Virus record (IMG/VR): IMGVR_UViG_3300021425_003051
Coordinates: 1 to 64,000 of that record
DNA length: 64,000 nucleotides
Source: a virus
Reading direction: 5' to 3' (one strand)
Within the stretch, counting starts at the first letter, position 1, and every line of letters starts with the position of its first letter. Positions 32,201-41,561 of the stretch are shown in pieces. The notes under the pieces were generated by a model that was not told the DNA's origin, ran no database searches, and saw only the letters and a list, made by a program, of their open reading frames with translations. The position numbers and the translations under genes are program-made.

Positions 32201-35154
32201 CATTTAATAGTTCTGATGATTTTTCATTCTCACAACCAATCTTAAATCTTTATCCTCAACTTGATAGAGATAATCCTGTATCCGAAGCACCTGTTGCTAA
32301 GTCTTATGCACTTCCTGATAAACTAGGTAAGGTTGTAATTGATGATCCCAAGAGTAGTATCACTAAAAAATCACTTGAGAGAGTCAATAGAAGTTTCCAA
32401 ATTGGTATTGGTATCACTGACATTAAGACGATGTATGATTCGACAGCTGGTGCTGGTTCGACACATACTATCTTCTTGGATCGTGAACATAGATACAACT
32501 CTATTGCAGATGTAATAGTTACCTCACCTGGTACTGGATATGGTAACGGAACTGGATCTCCAGAAAATCTCTATAATGCCCGTCTTGCTTTAACTACAGG
32601 TGAAGGTAATGGTGCTACAGCTAGAATTACAGTAAATGCCTCTGGAGAATTGACTGATGTCAAGATTATGGATGGTGGTTGTAACTACACAGTCGGTGAT
32701 GTTCTGACAGTTACAGGAACAGCTACAACAACTGGTTTCTCTGCTGGTACAGTTACTGTACAATATGTCAACAATAATATCGGTGATACTATTAGTATAT
32801 CTGGTGTTTCTTCTGAAAGTCTTAACAGTTACAATCAACTCTATAGAATCACTGGTATCAGTACAACCAAAGAAGTTACTGTCGAATCGAGACTTCCTGT
32901 TACTGGATTCTCAACTACTGGTATTGGACCCAATGTAGTATCTGAAGCTTATTTGATCGGTAATGGACCTAGACTCAACATCTCATCTTTACAGTACAAC
33001 AGAGAAGTTGGAATTGGCACAGTTGTTACCTCAGATACACATGGATTAGTAGCTGAAAATGCTATCGCAATTGGTGGAGCGACAGAGAACTTCTATAACA
33101 GAGTGTTTGCTATAACTGAAGTTGTAAGTCTCAATGAATTTAAAATTAACATTGGTATTTCGACAAATACTCCAACAATTTCTGGATCACTTCGTGGTTA
33201 CTATGTTGGTCAGTCTCCACAAGCTGGAACATTTACTCTTTATGATGAGAACTTTGGTGGAAGAACTAACAATTATTATGCTGGTATTAGTACGGTTCTG
33301 TCATCTGCTGTCACTACATCCAATACAGATGAGGTCAGTATTGAGAATGTAGAAGAATTTAATCTCAATATTGGAGACTACCTCAGAGTTGATAATGAAA
33401 TAATGAGAATCAAAACGACAGTTGGTTCTAACCCTGTTAAAGTATTCAGAGGTGTTGCTGGAACTAGAAGCGACACCCATATCAGCGGTTCTTTGATTAA
33501 AAAAGTTAATATATTACCATTTGAATTCAGAAGAACTTCAATTATCAGAGCTTCTGGACACACATTTGAATATCTTGGATATGGACCAGGTAATTATTCA
33601 ACTTCACTTCCACAAAAACAAGCAGCACAACCTGGTCTTACTGAACAGTTGTTGTCTCAATCATTTAGATCTAACGGTGGTGTAAATGTCTACACTGGTA
33701 TGAATGACCGTGGAGACTTCTACATTGGTAATAAGAGAATCTCATCTAACACTGGTAAAGAAGAGGTGTTTGATACACCTGTACCAACAGTCACTGGTGA
33801 GGATGTGTTCATTCTTGGTACAGAGACTGGTGTTGATGTTATCAATCCATTGGAAGCCACCGTTTCTAGAAGTCTGAAGGTTGAAGGTGGAACACAGAAC
33901 AATATTCTGTCAGAGTTTAATGGACCAGTTGTCTTTACTGAGAAGATTACTTCTACCTCCGATGATGGTATTGAGTCTAGCTCTCTGTTCCTTCAGGGAG
34001 ATACTGTCGTATCGAGAAAATATACTGTAGGTCTCACACAACCTACATTAGCTGGTAACCCTGGTGATGTTGTTTATAACGCCAATCCAACCAAGGGTGG
34101 AACGATTGGATGGACATATTCCACTGAAAATGGATGGTATCCATTCGGTTCAATCAGTATTGATGAAAATTCCAGTCAGATGACTTTTGACAAAGTTGGA
34201 ATCGCTACTACTTCACCTGGCGAAAATACATTCCAAATTGGTTCTGGAACATCTATTTTCGCTATCGATGGAACAGGTGGTGTTGGTATTGGAACCACAG
34301 CTAATGGTTACCAACTGAATGTTGAAGGTGATACTTACATTGGTGGAAATATTACAGTTGGTGTATTGACCGCATTATCATTTGTGGGTGATGGATCTGG
34401 TCTCACAGATCTTCAGAATGATAGTCTATGGACTGGTGTTGCATCTGGTCTTGGAACTGGTATTTACGCTCTAAACACCCTTAATGTTGGTGTGGGTACA
34501 ACTGTAGCGTCCTTCCCTCTCGACGCTGGAGCTCCTGGAACTGGAACAACCGATCTTAGAGTTAGAAATAGAGCTGTTATTGAGGGTCATCTTGATGTTG
34601 TAAATGTTGATGCAACTGGTATCGTTACGGCCGCAAATCACAGAATAAACAGTTCATCTGGTGAAATTCTAACTGGAATCATTACTGCAACTAATATCGT
34701 TGTTGGTACTGCTCTGTCTACATCTGGTGGACAAGTTGGTTTCGGAACAGGTTCACCAAGAGCAGACGCTGACTTTGAAGGATCTGTCAAATTCAAGACA
34801 TACTCTGAAAATGTTCAAACACTTGATATTTCAAGTGGAGTTGTTGTTGTTGACTTGTCACTAGCACAAACATTTGAACTGACAGTTGACGAAGCTGTGA
34901 CTAGATTTACTTTATTGAGTCCACCAACTGGTTCAACAGCTTTCTCTATCAAAATTACACAAGATACCACTGGTTATGGTGTTGGTATAGATACTTTTAG
35001 AGATAGTGGTGGAACTACTATTCCTGTTTATTGGCCAGGTGGGGTAGTACCTATCCCAACCACGACCGCGTCTAAGACCGATATCTATTCGTTCAAGACA
35101 TTTGATGGTGGTTCATCCCTGTATGGTGTTGTTGGAGGACAAAACTTCGCATGA
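29263..35154 (+). CDS. Giant 1963-aa virion/fibre protein with beta-helix
   Basis: A 1963-aa protein, the largest in the window. The first ~550 residues look like a pectate-lyase-type beta-helix (NIIYVNPNDLDAT, PFITIQRALIEAARFSYQ, YGGVIVPRGVSIVGQDL, LRSVYGLCGMHADGS). The middle is a long series of Thr/Gly-rich beta repeats, including a GTGYGNGTG/GCNYTVGD unit near 1085-1150. The C-terminus (from about 1665) has fibre phrases VGIGTTANGYQLNVEGDTYI and FVGDGSGLTDL. Proteins of this kind are common structural proteins in T4-like cyanophages; a baseplate-linked fibre with possible sugar binding or cutting is inferred. It overlaps the next gene by 4 bp. Confidence 0.85.
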   Translation: MPLSRLDNFLKNVRGNIIYVNPNDLDATDSVTNQGNSMGRPFITIQRALIEAARFSYQTGLDNDRFGKTTILLSPGEHVIDNRPGWIPDGTGNFRLRDGTTSSNYTAFSSSSNFDLTSSVNDLYKLNSIYGGVIVPRGVSIVGQDLRKTTIRPLYVPDPENDNIERSAIFRITGGTYFFQFTIFDGNPNGNVYKNYTTGSSVANFSHHKLTCFEYADGTNNVEINDTFIPNFKTERTDLDMYYEKVGLAYGTSSGREIQPDYPDSGIDIQPKIDEFRIVGPTGGGVEISTIEAGDGTTLGATEIITVTLTEPLFGLEVDTAFQVNGITDSDYNGSFVVNEVLTRTSEGVTSFKYLNSVIPVDASPTATGGTVALDTDTVTSASPYVFNISLRSVYGLCGMHADGSKASGFKSMVVAQFTGVSLQKDDNAFCKFDQSTGDFRFASTVDNIHSDPDAKYRPEYYNFHIKASNNSIIQLVSIFAIGYAQHFVTESGGDFSVTNSNSNFGQIALVSKGYRDVAFSRDDVGYVTNIIPPKLLDTNTVNLEYGAIDVSTTVSAATTSRLYLHNETNESAPPKSVIQGYRIGSASEDELSLLITENGIPATYSSRIVMPDGTSGSTTKYSSTKRFKVGRVGVANSISSNTLTFNENHRFLNGETIRILSDNARLPDGLDENRVYYAIVGGTLNDDQIKIAVSPNDASNGTAIDINSLGGTISVESRVSDKVAGDIGHPIQYDTSQSKWYVNVSGSSTDNGIYSKIVSLGTGVLGEATSRSFINRQPDNRALRDRIYRYRYVIPSDVGIQSARPPRDGYILQNSSDVTGANNTEVGLQFNPGTVTMSNVGEMRNFSFIRTANYDGSNTNYTSELPHNLTVGSKVKISNVTSTNNPTGIANSDFNGTFTVAGISSANTFYTTDITTDPGTFTNNTSTRTTSLPTFQRVRADKTFYIYDVEQIKEYKSGEQDGIYYLTVIDSSNKPSVAPFNSSDDFSFSQPILNLYPQLDRDNPVSEAPVAKSYALPDKLGKVVIDDPKSSITKKSLERVNRSFQIGIGITDIKTMYDSTAGAGSTHTIFLDREHRYNSIADVIVTSPGTGYGNGTGSPENLYNARLALTTGEGNGATARITVNASGELTDVKIMDGGCNYTVGDVLTVTGTATTTGFSAGTVTVQYVNNNIGDTISISGVSSESLNSYNQLYRITGISTTKEVTVESRLPVTGFSTTGIGPNVVSEAYLIGNGPRLNISSLQYNREVGIGTVVTSDTHGLVAENAIAIGGATENFYNRVFAITEVVSLNEFKINIGISTNTPTISGSLRGYYVGQSPQAGTFTLYDENFGGRTNNYYAGISTVLSSAVTTSNTDEVSIENVEEFNLNIGDYLRVDNEIMRIKTTVGSNPVKVFRGVAGTRSDTHISGSLIKKVNILPFEFRRTSIIRASGHTFEYLGYGPGNYSTSLPQKQAAQPGLTEQLLSQSFRSNGGVNVYTGMNDRGDFYIGNKRISSNTGKEEVFDTPVPTVTGEDVFILGTETGVDVINPLEATVSRSLKVEGGTQNNILSEFNGPVVFTEKITSTSDDGIESSSLFLQGDTVVSRKYTVGLTQPTLAGNPGDVVYNANPTKGGTIGWTYSTENGWYPFGSISIDENSSQMTFDKVGIATTSPGENTFQIGSGTSIFAIDGTGGVGIGTTANGYQLNVEGDTYIGGNITVGVLTALSFVGDGSGLTDLQNDSLWTGVASGLGTGIYALNTLNVGVGTTVASFPLDAGAPGTGTTDLRVRNRAVIEGHLDVVNVDATGIVTAANHRINSSSGEILTGIITATNIVVGTALSTSGGQVGFGTGSPRADADFEGSVKFKTYSENVQTLDISSGVVVVDLSLAQTFELTVDEAVTRFTLLSPPTGSTAFSIKITQDTTGYGVGIDTFRDSGGTTIPVYWPGGVVPIPTTTASKTDIYSFKTFDGGSSLYGVVGGQNFA

Positions 35155-36983
35155 TAGGACTAGGATTCTATAACGCAACGAATACAACCCTTGACCTCAA
35201 TGGACCTTTCCTGAGGTATACCACACAACCATCAGTAAGTGGAGAAGTTTCTAACGGTGGTAGTGTTACCTTAGTTGGTGTCGCTACCGCTGATTTTAAA
35301 CATAATCCAACAATTCCTGGAGAGAGAGTAACAAATACAGGAAGTATTGAATATCAATGGTATATTGATGGTGCTCTTGCTGTGGATGGGAACAATATTA
35401 GTGGTGCTGGAACTTCTGAACTTACCCTTTCAAATCTCACCAATCCAGTTGATAATGGGAAGTCAGTAGTATTATACGCTTCATATGGTGCATCTGCATA
35501 TCAATCAACATCTCCAGTAACTGCTGGAACTGCAAGATCAACAGGAAATGCTCCAAACGCACCTCTATTATCAAATAATATAACAATCAATGTTACTCCA
35601 GTTCTGTCAATTACTTTACAACCAATTGATACTATTGGAATAGAAGACTCATTTTCTACCTTCAATATTGAGGCGACTACTACAGACCCATCTTTGAACT
35701 CTCAAATTACATATCAGTGGAGATTAAACGGAGTAAATCTATCTGATAGTTCAGTCGTTACAGGTTCAAAAACAAACCAATTACAAATCAAACAACCAGA
35801 GGGAACATACACAATTGATTGTGTTGTCACACACCCAACAGCAGATGATTCACCACAAAATTCAAACGAAGTTACTTTCACTAGTGAGTCTATAAAAGAA
35901 TTTGTCAATCTTGAAACTTGGGATAGTTTTAACGCAATTGAACCCTTTAGTACTATTCAACAAAATCTCAATGATGGTCCCTTGAATGTTATAGGAACTG
36001 CAAGATTCGCTCTAGCTAAATCTCCAGGGTCAAGAACTCCTTCTACTGTTCATTTTCTTTATGCACCAGAAGCTGATGTTGATGTTCTGATTGAAATGGC
36101 TGGAGCTGGTGGTGCTTCTTTCAGAGGAATTCAAGGAGGACAAGGTGGTTGGGGGTGTTTTAGAATGACTCTGAAGAAAAATGTAGAGTATGTCCTCAAA
36201 CTTGGTTCAAATGAAGGTGAACTTCAACCACCTGGTGGTGGTGTAATAGGATCTCCAATTCGTGGAGGATTTGGTGGTGGAATGGCAACTTTCTACGAAA
36301 AGAATCAACTCATAGCTGTTCTTGGAGGTGGCGGTGGTGCAGGTGAGTCTGCTGCAGGTGGTGATGGTGGTGGATTAAATCAACCTGGTGAAAATGGATT
36401 TGGTAGAAGAGGTGGCAATGGTGGTGGTCTTCATACTCCAGGTACAAGTTTTGACGATATTTTTCCGAATGAAGCACAACAGAGAGGTGGTACATTAGGT
36501 TCTTGTCCAAATCCTCCAGTTAGTGTTTTTAAGGATCAGGGATTATCTCAATGTGCGGACTATACAACTTCAGGTCATTTTATAGACGCAGGAACTGGAA
36601 CTGAATATCCAACAAGCGCTTTATTGAATCGTGGATTTAGAACAGGACAAGCTGGTAGAATTAATGGTGGATTTGGAATTGATGGTGGAGGCGGTGGTGG
36701 CGGTGCTGGTGCCGCAGGTGGTAGTGGTGGTGAAGGAAATGGTGTTGGTGGTGGAGGAGGTTCAGGATGGGCTGATACTGGTAAAGTCAATGTATTAAGG
36801 ACAACATCTGGTGTCAATACTGGAGACGCATATTTTAGAATTAGTTTGTTTGATCCTAATGCACCAATACCCAATCCCCCTGCTCCAAATCCTCCAAACT
36901 ATGTGAAGATTGACTGGAGTGATTCAAGAAATCCAGGATACAAAGTTGGTGATGGAGACAACCAGACCAAGCCATGTGGTTAA
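35151..36983 (+). CDS. Ig-like and glycine-rich adhesin
   Basis: A 610-aa protein. Residues about 20-245 contain two Ig-like repeats (SIEYQWYIDGALAVDG, ITYQWRLNGVNLSDS and following strands). Residues 310-540 are extremely Gly-rich with blocks such as GGGGGAGESAAGGDGGG and GGGGGGGAGAAGGSGGEG. Gly-rich sandwiches form the receptor-binding tips of some T-even adhesins (gp38 type), so a host-recognition role is likely but inferred. It is followed by a late promoter box. Confidence 0.78.
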   Translation: MIGLGFYNATNTTLDLNGPFLRYTTQPSVSGEVSNGGSVTLVGVATADFKHNPTIPGERVTNTGSIEYQWYIDGALAVDGNNISGAGTSELTLSNLTNPVDNGKSVVLYASYGASAYQSTSPVTAGTARSTGNAPNAPLLSNNITINVTPVLSITLQPIDTIGIEDSFSTFNIEATTTDPSLNSQITYQWRLNGVNLSDSSVVTGSKTNQLQIKQPEGTYTIDCVVTHPTADDSPQNSNEVTFTSESIKEFVNLETWDSFNAIEPFSTIQQNLNDGPLNVIGTARFALAKSPGSRTPSTVHFLYAPEADVDVLIEMAGAGGASFRGIQGGQGGWGCFRMTLKKNVEYVLKLGSNEGELQPPGGGVIGSPIRGGFGGGMATFYEKNQLIAVLGGGGGAGESAAGGDGGGLNQPGENGFGRRGGNGGGLHTPGTSFDDIFPNEAQQRGGTLGSCPNPPVSVFKDQGLSQCADYTTSGHFIDAGTGTEYPTSALLNRGFRTGQAGRINGGFGIDGGGGGGGAGAAGGSGGEGNGVGGGGGSGWADTGKVNVLRTTSGVNTGDAYFRISLFDPNAPIPNPPAPNPPNYVKIDWSDSRNPGYKVGDGDNQTKPCG

Positions 36984-36987
36984 TTAA

Positions 36988-36995
36988 AATAAATA
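36988..36995 (+). promoter_or_regulatory. Late promoter box (AATAAATA)
   Basis: AATAAATA 5 bp after the upstream stop and 22 bp before the next ATG. Confidence 0.6.
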
Positions 36996-37017
36996 TCAAT
37001 ATCTAAGTGGTGCTCTG

Positions 37018-39600
37018 ATGGAAGCTAAAACCTATACTCTTTGTTTGATTGGAGATGATGTTAGAGACGAATTCCTAGCAGAAATTGGAGATAGTTATAA
37101 TATTTTAAGTGTCTATAAGAATATCCCTAGTGTATTGAAGGTCAGTTTATCTGAGACTGAAAGGGAGGAGTTGCTGAATCATCCATATGTTATGGAAATT
37201 GAGGAGGAAAGAACACCATATCCAGCATCATTATTTACTTTTGATGAAGAAAAAACAATCACTGTACAGGCACCAAATTCCTCAGAACCTGGTTCTAACT
37301 ATATCAATGCCATTCATAAGTATTTTACGAATGGTGTTTCTTCATCAAATCCAAATGGAGTTAGAACTGTTGGTCTGAAGGGTGATTTCTTCCAACCAAG
37401 TATGCCAGATTGCAATTACAGATCATATTTGACTGGAGAACACGTTGATATTGTAACAATTGAAGTTGGGGCTGCGCGAGCGTCTGACTGGGCACCACTT
37501 AATCATCACAAGAATCATCCAGATTATTTTATGCCAGGGACAAGCACCACAAGGTGTGTCCCTATGAACTGGAAGAATTACAACTCTAATATAGAAAGCA
37601 CTGATAATATTGATCAGAGTTCACAAATGCTTACGAATCATGGTGCTGGTGTCTTGAGTTGTGCTGGTGGTCAATTTGGTGGTTTAGCTAAGAAAGCCAG
37701 TCTTAGACAATTTAGTATGACAAGTAGGGATAGTATGTTTGATGCTATTGATACTATTAAATCTTGGCACAGTAGCAAACCCACTAACTCTGTTACTGGA
37801 AAAAAGAATCCAACAATTGTAGTCGGAGAATGGCAGTACCTCCAAAGTAATGCTACCGCTATAAAGATAAAGGATATTGCTTCATTTACTGTTAGAGGAA
37901 CAACAACAAATCGTCCTGGTAGTGATAGGAATCCAGAGTTAAATGGATGGAAATTGAGTGATTTTGTAGAAAAAAATATGCTTCCAAAATTGATTCCTGC
38001 AAAATATTCAACCACTCCCAATGACCCATATGAGTGGGCTATAACATTTGATAGTAGTGGTAGTTATTTTGCATTGAGAAATGCGATAGAAGGTATGATA
38101 TCCGATGGGATTCATTGGATTTGTGCTACTGGAAATGATTGTGGTGTATTTTCAAAATACGATTCCAGTGATTATGACAATAAGATAACAACCACGAGCA
38201 CTTATGATCAACATTTTCTTTTATCATATTACAACCCAGTTCAATACACTAATGGACCACAAGATTTCTTTATTCATCGATCTTTTGGTCCTGCGGGAGC
38301 TCCAAATGCAATTGATGTTGGAGCACGCCAAAGATCAGAAGAAACTCCTGCTACTGATGGATATTCATCGAGAGGACCTGTAGTTGACATTTTTGGTCTT
38401 GGTAGAGGAACTTGGTCTTCATATCCTGTGAGTACATATGCTGATGGTAATAAGTATGGTATTTTCAGTGGAACAAGTGCAGCAACTCCTACTGTTGTTG
38501 GTGTAGCTGCATGTATTCTTGAATATCAATATCTGACAAGTGGTTCATATCCAAGTCCAGCTACTTTGAAGAACTTACTATTGGGTGCTGCTAAATCCAA
38601 TGGAGTTCAAAATTATGAAACGCTTGATTGGGATGCTACTGTAAGTCCTGCAGCCGAGAACATATACAAAGCAACAAATTTGGTTGATGATTATGTACCT
38701 GCTGTAGTTATCCTCCCCAATACAAGTAGTTTCAATGGAGCTCCATTTGCAACTGATCTTGTAGGTGCCTCACCTAGGGCAGCATTTTTACCTGACTTCA
38801 TGAGGACTTATAATCCCGACACTGGTTCATCACTACCAGATCCAACTCCTCCTGCTGATGTTCCTGGAGCATGTATACATCCAACGATTAAAGGTCCAAC
38901 AGGACTTGTCTCTTCTCCACCATACAATTATGCTCAAGCTTTTGATAAGTACCGTTCTGGAAGTCGATCTCCAGATGGTATTTACTTTACCCCAAGTGGA
39001 GATAGCGGTAGTGCCACTGATCTCTCATATGTTGCTTATAGACTGAGATTTAGAGGTTTTGGTCCGAGAGGAGGTTCAGAATATTCTAATGGTGAAACCA
39101 TTTACTTGACTTCCAATCGAGGAAATCGTGATCCTAACAAAGGAACTGTAAGAAAATGGTATACTCAACATCAGTCCGTAGTAGATCGTGAACCTGACAA
39201 ATACACTACAAATAAAAATGAAGCATTCGTTCCATTTAGGATTCACTTTAGATTAGGATTTATTTGTGAAGGTGATGGTGCTTATCGAATCTTGTATTCT
39301 GATCATTATCATGATTGGTATTCTTTTGAATACAAAGACATTGATTTCGATTCTACGGAGCTAGCACGTCAGAATAATATATCTAGAGATGGTGATAAAT
39401 TAATTTTCCCTGATTTTAGCACTAAGACTTATAGTCAACCAAGAATCTTTGAGCTTAAGGCTGATATCTATAATCTTGATCTTAATCCTGGATTAGGTGA
39501 AGCAAAGAACAGAATCAATATGTTTGCAGAGGCAACTCGGGATGATACTAAAGCCAGAGAAAGTAACTTCACAGAATTTGGCAAGTATATTATCACCTAA
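37018..39600 (+). CDS. Subtilisin-like (S8) protein, probably virion-associated
   Basis: An 860-aa protein. Residues 1-70 resemble a protease pro-domain (SVLKVSLSETEREELLNHPY). The S8 core has His208 in NHGAGVLSCAGG, the oxyanion Asn373 in ATGNDCG and Ser487 in SGTSAATP, a nearly perfect nucleophile motif. At the place of the catalytic Asp the sequence is VDIVTIEVG with Glu149, not Asp. A C-terminal beta domain of about 300 residues follows. It is expressed from the fibre region, so a virion role is likely: maturing fibres, or degrading host surface proteins. Activity is uncertain because of the Asp site. Confidence 0.85.
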   Translation: MEAKTYTLCLIGDDVRDEFLAEIGDSYNILSVYKNIPSVLKVSLSETEREELLNHPYVMEIEEERTPYPASLFTFDEEKTITVQAPNSSEPGSNYINAIHKYFTNGVSSSNPNGVRTVGLKGDFFQPSMPDCNYRSYLTGEHVDIVTIEVGAARASDWAPLNHHKNHPDYFMPGTSTTRCVPMNWKNYNSNIESTDNIDQSSQMLTNHGAGVLSCAGGQFGGLAKKASLRQFSMTSRDSMFDAIDTIKSWHSSKPTNSVTGKKNPTIVVGEWQYLQSNATAIKIKDIASFTVRGTTTNRPGSDRNPELNGWKLSDFVEKNMLPKLIPAKYSTTPNDPYEWAITFDSSGSYFALRNAIEGMISDGIHWICATGNDCGVFSKYDSSDYDNKITTTSTYDQHFLLSYYNPVQYTNGPQDFFIHRSFGPAGAPNAIDVGARQRSEETPATDGYSSRGPVVDIFGLGRGTWSSYPVSTYADGNKYGIFSGTSAATPTVVGVAACILEYQYLTSGSYPSPATLKNLLLGAAKSNGVQNYETLDWDATVSPAAENIYKATNLVDDYVPAVVILPNTSSFNGAPFATDLVGASPRAAFLPDFMRTYNPDTGSSLPDPTPPADVPGACIHPTIKGPTGLVSSPPYNYAQAFDKYRSGSRSPDGIYFTPSGDSGSATDLSYVAYRLRFRGFGPRGGSEYSNGETIYLTSNRGNRDPNKGTVRKWYTQHQSVVDREPDKYTTNKNEAFVPFRIHFRLGFICEGDGAYRILYSDHYHDWYSFEYKDIDFDSTELARQNNISRDGDKLIFPDFSTKTYSQPRIFELKADIYNLDLNPGLGEAKNRINMFAEATRDDTKARESNFTEFGKYIIT

Positions 39601-39603
39601 ATA
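39596..39603 (+). promoter_or_regulatory. Possible late promoter box (CCTAAATA)
   Basis: Matches the last six bases (TAAATA) of the late consensus, overlapping the upstream stop, 37 bp before fibre cassette A. Confidence 0.4.
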
Positions 39604-39640
39604 ATAAAAAAACTGAGGGGATAGTGAACCTCTACCGAAT

Positions 39641-41071
39641 ATGGCTGTAAACAAGAATTTTGTAGTCAAAAATGGAATAGAGGTCGCAACAGATCTGATC
39701 TTTGCGTCCTCTGACCTAGATAAAGTTGGTATTGGTTCCACCTTACCTACTGCCACCCTTGAAGTGGGTGGTGATGCCAAGGTAACTGGGAACTCAACAA
39801 TAGTTGGGATTGCAACCTTTTCCAATAACATCGATGCCAATGGCAACTTAGATGTCGATGGACATACGGAGTTAGATGATCTTAATGTATCTGGAGTATC
39901 CACATTTGTTAGTGCCATTGATGCTAATGGATCTTTAGATGTCGATGGACATACGGAGTTAGATGATCTTAATGTATCTGGAGTATCAACATTTGCTTCC
40001 AATTTAGATATTAATGCTTCTATTGATGTTGATGGACACACAGAACTTGATGATGTAAATGTATCTGGTGTTTCTACACTTGGAACAGTACAGATTTCTT
40101 CTGGTATTGTTACTGCAACCTCAGGTGTCGTCACATATTATGGTGATGGTTCTAATTTAAGTGGTGTCACTGCAACAGCTGGCGGATCACTTGGTTTTTC
40201 GACAGCTAGTTCTGTTGGATATGGTGTCACCTTCCTTAAATTCGTCGGAGCTGGTGTATCAACTCTCTCAGCACCACATAGTGGTATCGCAACACTCACG
40301 ATCGTTGGTGGTGGTGGAGGGGGATCTGCCAGTATTGGTATTGGTACAACAGTTGGAGATGCTTTTCCTGATAGTCCAATTGCTGGTAATCTTTGGTATC
40401 ACACCATTGAGGGTAGATTATTCATCTATTATGATGATGGAACTTCTTCTCAGTGGGTTGATGCCGCTCCATTTAATATTGGTATCATTACCGCATCATT
40501 GGGAAGTCTAAGTCAAGGAACTGCTTTAGCTCCACCTTTAGCCTTTAGTGGTGATAGTTCTACTGGTTTATTCTCACCAACAAGTGGACAACAAACATTT
40601 GTCTCCGTTGGTTCATCTATTCTGAACGTCAATCCTAGTGGTGTTGAAGTCACTGGTATTGTGACCTCAAGTGGTTTAAAGGTAGGTACTGGCATTTCCA
40701 TAGTTGGCTCAGGAATTGCTGCCACGGCATTTTACGGTGATGGGTCAAATTTATCTGGACTTCCTCAACAGGGAGTTGGTATTAACTCTGGTGGAACAGT
40801 AATTGGTTCTGGTATCACCACACTGAACTTCATCGGAACTGGAACTACGATTGAAGTTTCTGGATCCACAGCAAACATCAGCGCTGGTGGTGGAGGTGGA
40901 ACTGGATTGTCAACAACTGGTATCAATACTGGTTTCATCTTCTCAAATCCAAATTCCATAGATAGTGAGCAGTTCCTTACAAATGCAGATCACAATTATG
41001 CAATGTTTGGACCAGTTGCACTAAATGCAACTGTTAATGTTGGTGTTGGTAACACCTTTACCATTGTATAA
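39641..41071 (+). CDS. Tail fibre protein, first gene of cassette A
   Basis: A 476-aa fibre protein. It starts NKNFVVKNGIEVATDLIFAS, continues with fibre phrases (KVGIGSTLPTATLEVGGDAK) and has three tandem 29-aa repeats at about residues 60-146 with the core LDVDGHTELDDLNVSGVST. Further on come ATAFYGDGSNLSGL units, poly-Gly (ISAGGGGGTG) and a C-terminal YAMFGPVALNATVNVGVG. The last third is homologous to the shorter fibre protein at 51411-52160, which starts cassette B. Confidence 0.83.
   Translation: MAVNKNFVVKNGIEVATDLIFASSDLDKVGIGSTLPTATLEVGGDAKVTGNSTIVGIATFSNNIDANGNLDVDGHTELDDLNVSGVSTFVSAIDANGSLDVDGHTELDDLNVSGVSTFASNLDINASIDVDGHTELDDVNVSGVSTLGTVQISSGIVTATSGVVTYYGDGSNLSGVTATAGGSLGFSTASSVGYGVTFLKFVGAGVSTLSAPHSGIATLTIVGGGGGGSASIGIGTTVGDAFPDSPIAGNLWYHTIEGRLFIYYDDGTSSQWVDAAPFNIGIITASLGSLSQGTALAPPLAFSGDSSTGLFSPTSGQQTFVSVGSSILNVNPSGVEVTGIVTSSGLKVGTGISIVGSGIAATAFYGDGSNLSGLPQQGVGINSGGTVIGSGITTLNFIGTGTTIEVSGSTANISAGGGGGTGLSTTGINTGFIFSNPNSIDSEQFLTNADHNYAMFGPVALNATVNVGVGNTFTIV
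39818..40078 (+). repeat. Three tandem 87-bp repeats in the fibre gene
   Basis: Three in-frame units of 87 bp (29 aa), at 39818, 39905 and 39992. Units 1 and 2 are identical over about 50 bases; unit 3 has drifted at silent and some coding sites. Such repeats allow fibre length change by slippage or recombination. Confidence 0.9.
40655..40747 (+). repeat. 93-bp segment shared with the fibre gene at 46.3 kb, copy 1
   Basis: By hand alignment about 83 of 93 bases match 46331-46423 without gaps. It encodes GIVTSSGLKVGTGISIVGSG and ATAFYGDGS. Probable site of recombination between fibre genes. Confidence 0.75.
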
Positions 41072-41083
41072 GGAGTTTAGCAA

Positions 41084-41317
41084 ATGTCTTCTTTAAGAGT
41101 TAACAAAATTGTTAATTTAGCTGATGATGGTCCAGTTGAGTTTTCTAAGGGAGTTACAGTTCCCTCAGGACAACAAATTGATGGTGATATTGTAATTAAT
41201 TCTGTTGGAGTTGTGACTGCATCATCCTTTAGCGGTGTTGGAGCAGGAATTACCACTTTTGGTGTTGAAAATGAAATCTCAAATGCTAAAGTAATTGCAT
41301 ACACAATAATAGGATAA
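41084..41317 (+). CDS. Small fibre-family protein A1
   Basis: A 77-aa member of a seven-gene family in this window. Its start MSSLRVNKIVN and GPVEFSKGVTVPSG closely match the first small gene of cassette B (52175-52462). The family pattern is: short strand with R/K-V-N/D-x-I/V, D-D-G-P, P-S-G, then G-V-V-T-A and a hydrophobic end (here KVIAYTIIG). It resembles a single fibre repeat made as a separate protein. Function unknown; a virion part or fibre cap is inferred. Confidence 0.7.
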   Translation: MSSLRVNKIVNLADDGPVEFSKGVTVPSGQQIDGDIVINSVGVVTASSFSGVGAGITTFGVENEISNAKVIAYTIIG

Positions 41318-41321
41318 TAAA

Positions 41322-41555
41322 ATGTCAGTAGATTCCAAAATTCAAGTTAATAGTATTGAAGCATATGATCCTGTTGGACCTGTTAATGTTTCTTATGGAG
41401 CCTCCGTACCATCTGGACAAACTTTTACGGTTGTGGGTGGTGTGAATATAAGTGGTGTCGTGACTGCATCAAATTTTGTTGGTGATGGTAGTAGTTTGAC
41501 TGACTTAAATATTGCTACTACATCAAAAACAATAGCATACACAATTATTGGGTAA
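41322..41555 (+). CDS. Small fibre-family protein A2
   Basis: A 77-aa family member: SKIQVNSIEAYDPVGPVNVS, VPSGQ, GVVTASNFVGDGSSLTDL, then KTIAYTIIG at the end. The GDGSSLTDL unit is the same collar-like motif that recurs inside the long fibre proteins. It starts 4 bp after the previous stop and is in one unit with A1 and A3. Confidence 0.7.
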   Translation: MSVDSKIQVNSIEAYDPVGPVNVSYGASVPSGQTFTVVGGVNISGVVTASNFVGDGSSLTDLNIATTSKTIAYTIIG

Positions 41556-41561
41556 TTAACA

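Noticed and set aside
36310-36874. Long minus-strand frames rich in His or Pro opposite the Gly-rich adhesins (also near 43001-43685)
   Set aside because: They are the complement of GGT/GGA repeats; GC-skewed repeat DNA leaves the other frames open. No ribosome-binding site or promoter.
39818-40078. Regular repeats that could suggest a CRISPR-like array
   Set aside because: Repeats are contiguous, in frame and 87 bp long without spacers; they are protein repeats of a fibre.
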